A DNA stretch of 64,000 nt, from assembly GCF_000226095.1 (NCBI RefSeq), contig NC_016473.1, forward strand, positions 4,898,001 through 4,962,000. Direction: 5' to 3'. Positions 45,809 to 58,200 of the stretch are shown one piece after another. The notes beneath the pieces were generated by a model. That model was not told the DNA's origin, did no database searches, and saw only the letters and a program-made list of their open reading frames with translations. A program made the position numbers and the translations under genes. Every line of letters starts with the position of its first letter. Within the stretch, counting starts at the first letter, position 1. The stretch comes from Thermothelomyces thermophilus ATCC 42464 (Eukaryota > Ascomycota > Sordariomycetes > Sordariales > Chaetomiaceae).

Positions 45809-48663
45809 CTAAGCGGAAACGACCGCCGACCTGCCACCCCTTCCCCTTGCACCGGCGCCAACCCCCCTCCTTTGCTGCTGGGCACCCGCTCCCGGCCTCG
45901 CAAGCGTGTACTTGGCAAAGGCCCTGGCGAGAGCCTTCTTGCAGCTGACCTTTTGGCTGCCGATGAAGCTCTCGACTGTGACGGCAATGGCGCGGTCAAT
46001 GTCCTGCGAGGAGCAGTACTCGGAGAGCCGCATGCGGCAAAACGCCTCGGCGATGCGGATGATGGCCTCGAGGTGACGCACCTGTGCGTCACGCACTCCG
46101 GTTAGTATGAAGTAGGTGACGCGATGAGAAGGGAGGCCGGGGGTTGGGAGGAGGAGGAGGGAGGGAGGGAGGGGAGGATAAAAACGTACGGTAATGGGAT
46201 ACGCGCCCGTGGCCAGGCTCTCGCGGCGCATGTCGGCAAACAAGCGCGCAACCTTCTCCTCGTCCATGTGGTACAGCTTGGGGAAGCAGCGCTCACGGGC
46301 GTAGAGGATGTACTTGCGCAGAAGCTCCTGCGGGATCTCCCCTTCCTTGTTGTTATTCTTGTCGGCACTGTTTTGCGTCTCCCCGTGCGAGTCGGGCTCG
46401 ACCTCCATGGACTGGCCGCCGGCCGCTGTCGCCTGGGTCTGACCGTTAGTCAGAGGGTGGCTGCGGCTGTGCGAGTCGACAATAAAACGAGCTAAGCGCT
46501 CGTCCTCCTCCGGCTCGACTGTGTCGCGGACGACACAGAGAATGTCGAAACGTGAAAGAATGGGCTCTGTGAGCTCGACGTTGGCCGAAAACGGGATGGT
46601 CGAATTGTAGCGACCGCCGATGGGGTTGGCGGCGGCGATGATTCCGCAGCGAGCCTGGAGGGTCGTGACGATGCCGGCCTTGGAGATGGAGATGGTTTGC
46701 TGCTCCATGGCCTCGTGAATCGAGGTGCGGTCCTGGTCATTCATCTTGTCGAACTCGTCGATCAAGCAGGTGCCCTTGTCGGCGAGCACCAGGGCGCCGC
46801 CCTCGAGCGTCCACTCGCTAGTCAGCGGGTCTCGCCGGACACTAGCCGTGAGACCGACGGCGCTGGCACCCTGACCGGTGGCGAAGACGGCCCGGTGAGC
46901 CGTCTTCTCGACGTATTTGAGGATTTGCGACTTGGCAGTGCCGGGATCGCCGAGAAGCAGCACGTTGATGTCGCCCCTGATGTGGTGAGCGCCCTTGGTG
47001 TTCTTAGCCACGCCGCCGAACAACGACAGGGCCACCGCCGTCTTGATGTCGGTGTGCCCGTAGATGCTCGGGGCGATGGAATTGATGATCTTGTCGACGA
47101 TATGGGGGTCCTTGGACAGCTGGCGGATTTTGTGCTCGTCCTCTTCGGTCATGCGGAAACCGGCAAGTTGATCGTGGGACTTGACGATGTTGTTGGCCTC
47201 GAGGATGGTAGCAAAGACGGGGAAGCCGTTACGGTTGTTGAGTTGAGCGTCGTAGTTGTTGCGGTAGATACCCGTCACCTCGATCTCCTCGCCGGGTTTG
47301 GCCTTGTCGATGAGATCCCAGAGCAGGATGACCTCGCGGTGCCGGGGAAGACGGCCGGCGGGGACTGTGCCCGGAGACTCCTGGAGGGTGAGCTTCTGGT
47401 AGTTGCGGTACACCGTCTTCTCCGAGTTAAGGGTGAAGGGGCCGCGGGACTGGCAGCTTTGGCAGTACGTGATCTTGACTTCCACGTTCGACTCCTGCTG
47501 GAAAGGGCCGAGGGTGACGCCGCACTTGGTGCAGTCGAACTTGACGTACTTGAGCTGAGGGAAGACACCCGTACGCCTTGTCACGACACCGCTAACCCGG
47601 ACGAGGCAGTTCAGGTGTGACTGGCGAAGCTGGCGAAGGGTGTAATGTACAGGGAGATCAAAGATGCGCACGTGGATCTCGGAGTGGATACGCTCGTAGT
47701 CGGGGTAGTGCAGCAGGACGACGTCCATGGCGACTTCGTCAAACAGCTTGAGAATCTCGGCCGGGGCGTTGGCGAGGAAATAGGCCAGGATGGCCTTGGA
47801 CGAGGAGAGGTGTTCGTAAGACACCTCGAGAGACTCGGCATTGATCTCGCCGAGCGTGCGGATGCGGTTGCCATAGACGGAGGAGCCGCTGTCGTCTGTG
47901 TACTCTGTGAGGAAGGCTTTGAACTCTCTCTTGATGGTCCGCTGCACGGCTGGCTGGGCCACCCAGTCGGTCAAGCTAGACGCTTTGACGTCGTGCAGAG
48001 CCTCGAGCGAGAGCTCCTCGTCCATGATGTCGGCATCCATGTCCTCATCGGGGTCCTCATCGTACCGGTGCCTGCGCCGGCGGGGCTGAGCAGTGAGGTC
48101 GATGTCGCGGTCATCATCCTCGCCCGGAAGAAAGGCGGCGGGGATGCGCTGTCTTCGGGCGACTTCGCGATCTCTCCGGTTGAGCTGAGCCTCGAGACGG
48201 CGCCGCTCTCCGAGGTCCATGGCATCATACTCGCCCTCGTCGTCAATGTCGACGGCCTCGTAGCCATCGTCAGGCCGTTCGCGGTAATCACGCTCGAAAC
48301 CCTCACGGAACAGATCGACATCGTCCTCGGCCATCTCGTCGAGGTCGTCGATGTCGTCTTGGATCTCGACGTCCTCCTCAATGTCGTCGTCGTCGTCGTC
48401 ACCGCCATGTGCAATGTTGAAGGCGGGTGGGGACGACGGCATGATGGGGCTCGACGCAGCACCGATCGAGGAAGCGGCATCATCACCGTTAGTGCGAGCA
48501 CGCTTTCGGCCGGCCCTGCTGGGCGGTATGCCTCGATTCGCCGAGGAAGGGTGTTCGCGGAGCGGGGAACTGAACTTGTTAGAACACATGTGATTTTCTA
48601 ATTGTCTATTTCTTCTTCCTGCAACTTCGTCTACAGGACAGCGAGAAGGCAAACATACCTCAT
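45809..48663 (-). CDS. MCM2: DNA replication licensing factor Mcm2
   Basis: Model (complement): 48663-48659, 48569-46190, 46081-45809; 885 aa. Mcm2 is a subunit of the hexameric replicative helicase Mcm2-7. Exon 1 is only ATGAG; joining it gives MSSPLREHPSSANRG. An acidic N-terminal tail, expected to bind histone H3-H4, precedes a zinc finger (Cys348, Cys351, Cys371, Cys374), Walker A GDPGTAKS at 542-549, Walker B CLIDEFDKM (Asp606, Glu607) and the arginine finger SRFD at 674-677, then a C-terminal winged-helix region (RRESLATGAYPIT joined to VRHLEAIIRIAEAF). The second intron (46082-46189) is 108 nt, in frame and without stops. The apparent start further downstream in the open frame is a TTG inside the first intron. 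Confidence 0.95.
46073..46096 (-). promoter_or_regulatory. Overlapping inverted repeats at the MCM2 3' splice site
   Basis: On the coding strand the acceptor AG (46083-46082) is flanked by GTGACGCAC and GTGCGTCAC, a perfect 9-nt inverted repeat, and the intronic arm also pairs within the intron as GTGCG-TGA-CGCAC (46096-46084). The two hairpins exclude each other: one puts the AG in a loop, the other leaves it outside. Confidence 0.5.
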
Positions 48664-49234
48664 CTTGCCAGGATTTGAGGGGTGCTGATGCAAATCTCTG
48701 GCGGCCGTAGTTTTTGGGAGGGGGGTTGGATGTTGTGGTGGTTGCAAAACGAGGAACACTACGGAGTATAGCGGGAGTTTTCGGTGGAGGGACGCAAGGG
48801 CGCGCGAGTTGGGCAACAAGCGCTTACTGCCTCTGGCAGCTTTTCGCGTCGGTCAACGCGCTTTCGCGACAACGCTAAGCCTAATCTAGCTGATCGCGTA
48901 AAGTGCTTGCTTGCGAGTCGGGCGTGGAAAGGTGGGCCTGTTCTTGCGATAAGATAATAAACTTGTAGGTATCAATCCGCAGCGTGTGCATTAATAAATC
49001 AATGCGTAAGCCGCTGCGTCGCGCCTCCCAGCAGCAGCATTCCATGCCCAGCAATTGAGCAGCCCATCTTCGTCCAATTTACCGTGGTACACATTATACG
49101 CCTTTGAACAGGCGAACCGCACTTCTTCTTTCTTTATTGCCATATGTGCTCGAGTTATCCCCAGACGGATTCAGAATCGATGGTGCCTCTGCAATCCTGA
49201 AAGAGATATTAGTTCTTCGTCCCGGCAACTGACC
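48664..49234. promoter_or_regulatory. Divergent promoter MCM2/UBR7-like gene
   Basis: 571 bp. It contains a TACGGAGTA motif at about 48769-48777 and the SCB-like cluster annotated separately. No gene. Confidence 0.5.
48841..48868. promoter_or_regulatory. SCB/MCB-like cluster upstream of MCM2
   Basis: TTTTCGCG (48841-48848), AACGCGC (48855-48861) and TTTCGCG (48862-48868). Read on the MCM2 strand this gives two CGCGAAA cores around a GCGCGTT. They lie ~180-205 bp upstream of the MCM2 start, a good position for SBF/MBF control of a replication gene. Confidence 0.5.
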
Positions 49235-51074
49235 ATGGATCCTTCCAATTCTCAATCCTCTGCCGACGCGCCTGTCGCGCGCACCAAGGCGCGCACCGAA
49301 AGCCTGTCGCAGAAGTCGGACGACTCGCAGACTGCTGCCGAGTACGCCTCTAAATCGATGAAAGTAGCAACAGGTGTCTGACATGTCTTCAGCTTCCTCC
49401 GGGATCAGATGCAGCTCGAGGCCGAGGCCCGCGAAGCCTTGCCTTACGTACGTTTCCTCCTCCAACTTCTTTCCGCCTCGGTCTCAGTGTAACACGCTCC
49501 AGAGCATCGAACATTGCACCAAGCCCCTGGGCCCTCTCCGACAAAGCGTCTTCGCCTGCTTAACCTGCAACCCCCCGCCTGCGAACCCCTCGGATCCTTA
49601 CAACAACCCGGCGGGCGTTTGCTATGCCTGCTCCGTCCAATGCCACGGCGAGCACGCCCTGGTCGAGATCTTCACCAAGCGGAATTTCACTTGCGACTGC
49701 GGCACCACGCGCTTCCCCAAAACCAGCCCGTGCAACCTGCGCATCAACCCAGAAACAAACACCAAGGGCGGGGTCCACTCAGAGGAGCCCAGTCCCAACA
49801 ACAAGTACAACCAAAACTTTCGAAACCGATTCTGCGGTTGCGAGTGCGATTACGATCCGTTTCAGCAAAAGGGTACCATGTTCCAGTGCTTGGGGCTGGG
49901 AACCCACGAGACGGGCGGCTGCGGCGAGGACTGGTGGCACCCCGGTTGCGTGGTTGGCCTGGGCCCAAAGTGGTATGAGAATATGGCGACAGAGAAGGTG
50001 AAGCCGGAGGCCAAGGACACAGATGGTCCGCTTCCTACGACCACGGAGGATGCCCAGACTGCGGACCGGAACGGTGCCGCAACGGGCGACGAGGCGGAGG
50101 AGGAAGACGACGACCCCCCACCTCCGCCGGGCTTTCCAGCCGAGGATGAGTTCGAAAGCTTCCTCTGCTACAAATGCGTCGAGGCCCACCCTTGGATCAA
50201 GCGATACGCCGGCAACCCCGGTTTCCTAGCGCCCGTCTACTTCAAGCAAGGGGGGGAGGCGGGTCAGGAGGAACCCACCCCGGCTGCCGCTCCGGCGGCC
50301 ACCAATGGCGATCTGAACCGCGACTCCAAGAAGCGCAAAGCCGAGGACGGCGACGCCGAGTCTCAAACATCAAAGCGCCCCAAGAGTGAAGTCGATACGG
50401 CCGAGCCCGCAGGAGCAGCTGCATCCACCACCCCAACATCCTCCACCACAACCCCAACCGACGCCAATACCGACGCCAAATCGGACGCCAAAAGGGAAGC
50501 GACCCCGACCTGCAAGCTCGCCTCCCTTCCCCCGCCACCCCAGACCGACACCCCCTTCTCCCTCTTCCTCACCTCCGACTTCCGCGACCACCTCTGCCAC
50601 TGCGCCTCCTGCTTCCCCCTCCTGGCGCCGCACCCGCAGCTGCTCGAGGAGGAAGAGACGTACGAGCCGCCCGTCTCGGAGGACGGCGACGGCGACGGCG
50701 ACGGCGCCGGCGGCGGGTCGCAGGGGGCGGACGGCGGCTCGACCAGCAACGGCGGCGGCAGCCTCTACGACCGCGGCGAGTCGGCCCTGCGCAACATCGA
50801 CCGCGTGCGCGCCATCGAGGGCGTCATGGCCTACCAGCACCTCAAGGACAAGCTCATGCCCTTCTTCCAGCAGTTCGCCGAGAGCAAGCAGGTCATCAGC
50901 GCCGAGGACGTCAAGGAGTACTTTGCCAAGCTGAGGGGCGATGACCAAGCCATCAGGGAGGCCGGGGAGAGGGTCGGGAGGGAAGGCGGTGGCGGTGGCA
51001 GTGGCAGCGGTGATGATGGTGGTGGTGGTGGCGCTGGGGGGGAAGATACGAGGAGGGAGCAGAGCGGGTATTGA
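49235..51074 (+). CDS. UBR7/Mlo2-like UBR-box and PHD-type protein (putative E3 ligase)
   Basis: Model: 49235-49341, 49393-49447, 49503-51074; 577 aa. Splicing gives TAADFLRDQMQLEAEAREAL-PY then SIEHCTKPLGPLRQ, matching the start of UBR7 proteins. The UBR box (residues ~59-125) shows CLTC, GVCYACSVQCHGEHALVEIF and KRNFTCDCGTTRF. A PHD-like zinc region follows (~157-270): NKYNQNFRNRFCGCECDYDP, GTMFQCLGLGTHETGGCGED and WWHPGC. The C-terminal half is low complexity apart from FLTSDFRDHLCHCASCFPLL and a helical segment, ending in a Gly-rich tail. Related to S. pombe Mlo2 and human UBR7; the ligase activity is inferred from family. The first intron is only 51 nt (GTACGC..CTGAC..CAG); reading through it meets an in-frame TGA. 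It is convergent with ATG2. Confidence 0.88.
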
Positions 51075-52215
51075 AGCTTGGTTGTGCGATGAAACTTGGC
51101 TTTCGTTTATCTTGTTCGCTTTCTTTTTAGCTTGGCTCGGGTTGGATTCGGTCCCGTTCTGGGTTCGGGAAACTGCGTTTGCTTGCGGGCCGCGTTCGGA
51201 TGAAGGAGGTGAGGGCGTCTGCGTCTGGCTATTGTTGTCTCTCACCGCATACGATTTGCTGGTTACTCTGGGGCGGAACTTATCTTCTTGATGATGACGA
51301 TGATGATGATGATGGTGCTCTGGAGCTCACAATTGTGTCTGTGTATGTATGTATGATCACATCTGAACGAGCTTGTCATCCAGGGCAGTATTCTTCTACC
51401 CCCCGCCAGAAGACATGAATGCCTGCATCTGTCGTTTACTCCGTCGTCGCTAGGAAATATTGACTTGCCATGTGCAGATTTTCACGGCAGGTCTCGAGTG
51501 TAGGACACTCGGATGTGATTTAACCCTCGTCCCTTTATTCACTATCCCCCTTTTCTTTCCCAAAAGCAATGACACTCGGCAGAGCATAGATTCGGGTTCC
51601 GACGGTACTCCAAACAACAAGAACATTGACACCCATAGTCTATCAAGAACCCGGGGCCGGTAAAGTTGAATGACAAGGGACAAACTACACCACACACACC
51701 GGGCAGAAATATCTTAACGTATACGGAGGAACTCTATTCTTTCAATCAGTCAATCTCCCAACCCTTCCCTCCCCATTCTCGATATCGCCAACCCATGCCT
51801 CCTCCTATTTAGGAGTATCTGCAATGCAAGTTCATGAATGTACTATGCCAGACATTTCCCGTTCCTCCAGCGCCTATGCAAATGCGACAAAGGAAAGAAA
51901 ATGAAAAACAAAGACGTAAAAAGTGAAGAAAAGAAGACATCATCCGTTACCCGGCGGGAGAGAGGAGAAAAAGAGAAAGTAACACAAGATGCGATCCGGG
52001 CTGTATATGATTGTTTAGGGGGGAAGAAAAAGGAAGACAGGGCCAACGGAATCAGGAACCATTCCTGCCCGAGAGCGGAGAGTCGTCTGAATGACAAAAA
52101 CCGGAAGACGACGCCTCACTGAACTGATGCCATACATATAATATATATATATCCCCCGCCCCGCCGGTTCACCTCCATTCATGAGCATGGAGGCGCCGTG
52201 CATTCAAGACAAAAA
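51075..52215. other. Convergent spacer UBR7-like/ATG2, 1.1 kb
   Basis: A GAT microsatellite is at about 51291-51315 and an AT dinucleotide run at about 52134-52152. The rest is A-rich 3' sequence. No gene recognised. Confidence 0.5.
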
Positions 52216-55200
52216 TCAATGTTTCTTATATTTCTGTACCATGTAAGTCAGTTATATAACCACAGCCACACCAAGACGCAGACAATAGGGGAGAACGAGA
52301 AAAGAACGAAAGAAAAGAAAAAAAACTTACAGCTTCAACTCTCCTCCGGTTCATTGGATCCAACGAATTGGTCGCCCCCAGGAGGGTCTGTCCAATCGCC
52401 TTGGTGGCACCGATGGCTGGCCGTAGGATGATGGTCGGCGCCTTCTTGAGCACCGCTTTCGCAGCTCCCTGAGCGCTCTGGCTGTCCATGACCTCGGTGG
52501 GCACGGCGATGATGGCGTCCCGCGCGACCGACAGGTCCCGCGCCAGGCTGGCATACGCGCCGCGCACGCCCTGGACGATGCCGAGCGGCTGGTCCGCGTA
52601 CAGGCTGATCTTCCGGTTGACCTCCTCCTCGTACTCGTCCTCGTCCCAGTCGTCCCCGAGGGCGGCGGCGACCGCGGCAGCAGAGCCGCCGCCCTCGCCG
52701 GCCTGGCTCGGCGCGAGCAGCCCCTCGGCGCCCTGCAGGGCGTACTGAGTGCCGATGGCGAGCTTGGCGCCGAGTTTGACAACCTCGGTGCCGGTCGTCT
52801 TGGCGAAGGCGGTGGCGCCTTTCTTGAGGCTGCGCACGATCCGGCCGTCCTTGCGGTACTCGCGGATGGGGATCTCGATGAGGTCCCGGAAGCCGGAGCC
52901 CGCATTGACGAGGGAGCGCACGGGCGCGAGGCCGGCAAGAACGCCGGGTAGCTGGTGACGCTTGACGTCAGCTGTCCAGATGTCGTTGAGCTGCTCGCCG
53001 AGCCGATCGAAACCGGAGACGCCGTAGAGGATTACGCGGCGCAGAACCAGGCGGGCGTCTTCCAGGATCATGAAGTTCATAAACTCGGTCGTCTTGCCCG
53101 AGCGCAGGCCGGCGTAGTCGACCCGCTTTGGCTTGAAGTCGAGCTTGACCGGGATGTTGTTGACCACGATCCGCTGGATGAACGGAACGTCGCCCGGGGA
53201 CGCGTGCACCGGCGCCGACTCGTCCCGGAAGGTAAAGAACCTGGTGATGAAATCGAGGGCGTCCTGGTCGACGTGCAACCTCAGAGGCAGGATGTTGACG
53301 CTAATGACCAGCTCCGTCGCCGGCGTGTCGACCGGCCTTGTGGTGATGACCTCGGCGTGAACCATGCTCGCCCCCATCTCTCGCTCGCCGGCATCGATGT
53401 CATACATGGCAAACTTCTTCCACGTCGATTCGGGGACGTGGTCAAAAACATCAACGTCCCGGAGTCGAACGTCGAGCGAGCTGAGCGTCTCCCCGGAGCC
53501 CGGGGGGAACATGACAAAGTCCACGTTCACGCCTTTGAGCTCAAACGTGATCTTGTGGCGCTTGCTTCGGTTCAGTTTCAGGCTCTTTGACCTGCGGTGC
53601 TGCCCGGCGGCGCGGAGCGTCGTGGTCGTCACGGCCGAGGTCGCAACCGAGTCGGTATCGCCGAAATCTTGCAAGCCGTGGTTGATGGCCTGGGTCAGCT
53701 CTCTGGGGTCACGGTTCGCCGGGATGCCAATGTAGATGGAGTTGAAGAGGCAGTCGCCGATGACCGTCTCGTCCTCGTCGAGCAGCTCCTGGTCGTAGGC
53801 GCCCCTCCGGTCCGCCCGGGCCCGTCGCTCGTGTGCCCTGGCCTCCACCTCCTGAACGGCCTTGGCAATCACCTCGCGTGTGCGCGTCCAATCGTAGCCA
53901 TCGAACAGGTGCCAGATGATGTGCACATCGCGAACGCAGACCTTCAGCGGACTACGCTGGAGCTTAAGATCGGTATGCTGGTCGTACCGGTTCGCCTTGG
54001 AATCCCAGCGATGCGCGGTGCCGCGGACGACCGGGCCTCCCGCAAAGTAGTCGTCCTGGATGGAGAGATCCCCGGTGCTGTATTCGAGAGTACTGCTGTT
54101 GTTCGCCTTGTCGAGGCTGGTTGTACTTAGTAAGACTCCATCTGTGGTGTCCTCGGTCTTTGTACCGCCTTCTTCAAGCATCATCGACCGAGATGTGGCA
54201 TCGAACAGCTCTTCTTGGACGGCCGCCCCCTCGTCGTAGTACTGCGAGTCGAGGTTAAGCGGGCTTTCGCTTGGTCCGCCGTCGAAGTCAGAGTCGCCAT
54301 CGGCTCCGCCGCCAAGCTCCTGGGCTAGGTCAAAGTCTTTGTCGAAGTCGTATTCGCCTTCGGCTCGCCCAAATGCCTCGGCCCTGATCGAGGCCAACAG
54401 GTCCTGGACGGGGACCACAGATGTGCGGTATTTGATCTCTTTACTCGGGGGCGTGGGCGGCGTTAGCGCGTTGGCCAATGCAATGAGCGTCTGGGTCGAA
54501 TCTGCGCAGGTTTCGAGGACCAGCAGATCATCACGGACCTCGACCTCCAGCTGCGTGCCGCCCTCCTCCTCCTTGGAAGCCGTCACGGTCGCTTTCGCCG
54601 AGGAGATTTGGCAGATATTGACGTATCCTCGTGCGCACAGCTCGGTCACCTGCGGAGAAGGAGCCGCTTGCGGACGTCGTGTGGAGGCGAAAGGGACCCC
54701 AGGCGCGTCGAGAATGGAGGTATCGTCGATCAGCAGGACAGCGGCCCGCTTCATGCTTGTTACCGCAGTGACCGTGTCATGCTTGCCCGGCGTCAGCTCC
54801 AGGTGAGCATCAGTGAGCACGACTGTCAGCTTAGAAGGCAGCGCGAGCGGGTTGAGGCCGACAAGACAGTCGCGGAAAGCGATATCCACTTTCAGCGGCC
54901 TCGAGGGCTCGGCCTGGCCCAATGACGGAACCGAACCAGAGGGTGCTCTCTTGATGGCGGTGTGGGCTTGCTCCCCCAGGTTCGCCACGGACGCGGCCAG
55001 GCCGACCTCGAAATCCTCTGGCGTAGCATCCTCGGAGAGATCCAAAATGTCCATGATTGTGGGCACCCGATACTCTAGGACCAAGCCCAGCAACTTGATC
55101 TTGAGGACCGGCTCCATATCGTCGACCAGCCTCATCATGAAGACCGGTGGCGTTGGAGAGCTGCCGGTCGCCGGCGCTGGAGAAGTCGTCACGAGCTCTT

Positions 55201-58200
55201 CGATCTTGTTTCTCGTGACCGTAATTTGGCCCAAGGCAACGGCAACAAGCTGAGGGGTCGAGATATGCGCGATCTCGAGATCCGAGAGCGATGCCTGAAC
55301 GACACCGAACCGGCCGCCGACATCAACACGACACTCGGTCTTCTTGACGTGGCACAGTGTTAAAAGTCCCGGCCGGTCATCTTCGGGAAGGTACTTCGCA
55401 ACGGTTCCGAGCTTAGCGAGGTCGTCAACGAGACCCGGGAGGCAGGCGAGCTGCTGCAGCCTCTCCGCATCGAGCCTGACGCTACCCACGGTCAAGGAAA
55501 GCACCGGACCTTTCCTTCGTTGCCTCAGGAGCGTGTCGACCATGATCTCGTCCTCATCTTCATCAAACTTGATCTTGGAAGGGGTGATGAGCTCGAGTAA
55601 CCTCTCGAGATCTCTGCTTCGAGGCAGCGTCACAAACTCGGCCCTGGTGTCCAAGATCTCGGTCACGACAGGCGCTTCGGCTCTGGCGTTCTTGAGGTAT
55701 GGTCCCGACAGTCGTATCCGGCTGAGGTGAACGCCGACGGCCCCTTCTCTACTGACCATCTTCAGGGCGCTGGAATTCAGCAGCGCACTGCACTCTTTCC
55801 CAACAACGTCAACGCGGAGGCCATTGATACGCAAGTCAACCTTATTCTCCTTGGTAGCGGCCCGGCCACTGGGGTTGCCCGGCTCGTCGAACCGGACACC
55901 CCTGGGTTTCTGGGCCGAACCTTTGCCGGTTCTTGACGTGCTCGATGTGACGGAGGTTCCCATATTCAAGAAACTGCTGAGCCCGCCAAACCAGCTGAAG
56001 GTCTCGTCGAGTCTCTGAAGGTCCAGCTTGACGTGGAGGGGCAGTGTGTTGATCTCGATACGCGAGACCTGAGACCCCAGAGTGGCCTTGACTGAGATAT
56101 CATGCCCGGCGGAAGGGAACGTGTTCGCCATGGACTCAAACATCAGGACGGACCGATCAAACGAGATGACGTCGGCGTCCGCATAACCGAATACGAGCTT
56201 CTCGAGGCTCAAGTTCAACTCCGTATCCAGACCGGCCTTGGACAGCGAACCGGCAAGATTCACAAGCTGAGCTTGGAGCAACACATCGGAGCTCAAGTCT
56301 GCTGTCCGCCCTTCGAAAAGCCTCCGAGGTACGTCGGCAACGCCTGCGAGCTTTTCCAGGAACAGAACGGACAGCCGTTCGACCGTCAACCTGACGTCGG
56401 GGGTATCTCTCGGGGTCGGTTCCGCGCCGGCAGAGGCGCCAGCATCCTGTGACTCGCTCTGTAACGCCTCGAGAAGTCGGGAGACAACCATGGCCAGGAG
56501 AAACCCGATCGAAGCATCGAACCGTATCTCTACGGGCCTCAGGATGATCTCGATGGACGAATCGAGGGGAGCTTCCCGAGGGGGAGGCTCGTTGACCGGC
56601 GTGAGTTTCGGACTCGCAGCGGTCGAGGAATGAATTGAGAACGCCCCCGGGATATTTGGAGATATCGACTTGGCGAGGTCGGGAGCACTGACGTCGGTGT
56701 CCTTCTGGCGGGAGGGAAGGTAGACTGAGATCGAGCTGAGGGATAGAATCTCCTTAACCAGGCGAGTCGGCCCTCGGGGAGTCGGGATATCGTCCTGGGG
56801 TGGTTCGGGCTCCTGTGGCTCAGGGTCCCGGCTGTGCAGATTGGGGTCTTCCCTCTCCTCGTGTTGAGGAGACGGTTCTTGTGGCGCAGGGGATCGTTCG
56901 GGCTTTTGCTCGTCTTCATTCGTCTGTTCGGGTGTTTCTGCGGAGGACACAGGCACAGGCACAGGCGCGGCGTCGGGTTCGTCCGAGTCTTCTGAAGCGT
57001 CCCAGCCCCCTGGCATACCGGTGCGCAGTCTCTGGGACTCGGCTTGGGAGAAGGCGCTCATATACATGCTCTCGGCTTCCTCGTGGCTGTAAATGTGCGA
57101 CTCTGCCAGGTCGTCGGACGCGGCCGAACCGCTTGACTTCATACTTGCGGTACCGGAATGAACCGAAGCGGCAGGAGAAGGATGGTCGGAGGGCGGGAAC
57201 CGCCGAGGCGGGCGAAGATCCGGTTCTGACCGCACATCCCGCTCAAAATCCGACCACAGTGGGCGCGATGATTCGAAAATTGTTGATTGCGCAGCATGCT
57301 CGGTGATAGTGGGCGGAGGTGAGCCCCGGTAGATGGATGCTCTCGGCGTGGATAGGGGTGACGTTGGTTCGGCGGTCTGACCAGCGCCGCTAGCTTCCCC
57401 CATATCGTACGGGATGTTGAAGGCGGCCTCGCTATCGTGCAACGGGGAACGGCTCTGCGAGAAGTCATCGGAGCCTGCCATGGAACCGGCCACTGAATCG
57501 GCCCCAACAGTCTGAGCGGCTCCGCGAGGAGGGAACTCGGGCGGGTGAGCGACAACGGGCGAGCGTGAGGCAACGGGGGAGGGCATCGACGGGGACGGAA
57601 CTAGCGAGGAGAAGACGTTGGCTTCGGTAATCAAAGCGGCTCGGATATTGTCTAGCAGGATATGGCGCTTGCCCTCCTTGTGGAGGATTGCAGGAGACTC
57701 GTTGGGCAATTGCCTAGTCGAAGTCACGCCTTCGACGTCAAGCTTATCCACAAAGAGCTGAAAAGTGACGAGCTCCGGCGTTGGGGAGCTGTGATCTACG
57801 GGCACTTCGACGTCGACCTGGAACGTAACGCTCTGTACATGGACCTGGATCCTATCCACAATGCCCTGGAGGAAGTCGGTCAAGAAGGCGGGTAGCGAGA
57901 GGGGCTGACCTGTGCCGACCGCCGAGTCGTCGTCACTCCCCGACTCGCTCGCGGCCATCGAAGCACCGAGATCCTGGCTTTCAGCGGCGAGCGCTTCTTC
58001 CAGCTCCTTCTTTTCCGCCACTGGCTGGGTCTCCAAGAACGACTGCGCGAGATCCGCAGCCGTCGGCACGACTTCGGCGGCGGCGATTTCGGCGTCCCTG
58101 CCTTTCCTGCGCTTCGCATTGTGCTGGTCGCCCGGATCCTCTTGTCGGGATGCCACCTTGAGGCGGATGTCCACGCCGTCCACTTCGGCCGTGATGGGGC

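Noticed and set aside
46697-47620. 307-codon + strand frame across MCM2, and another at 47645-48601
   Set aside because: Antisense shadows of the conserved Mcm2 exon without recognisable motifs.
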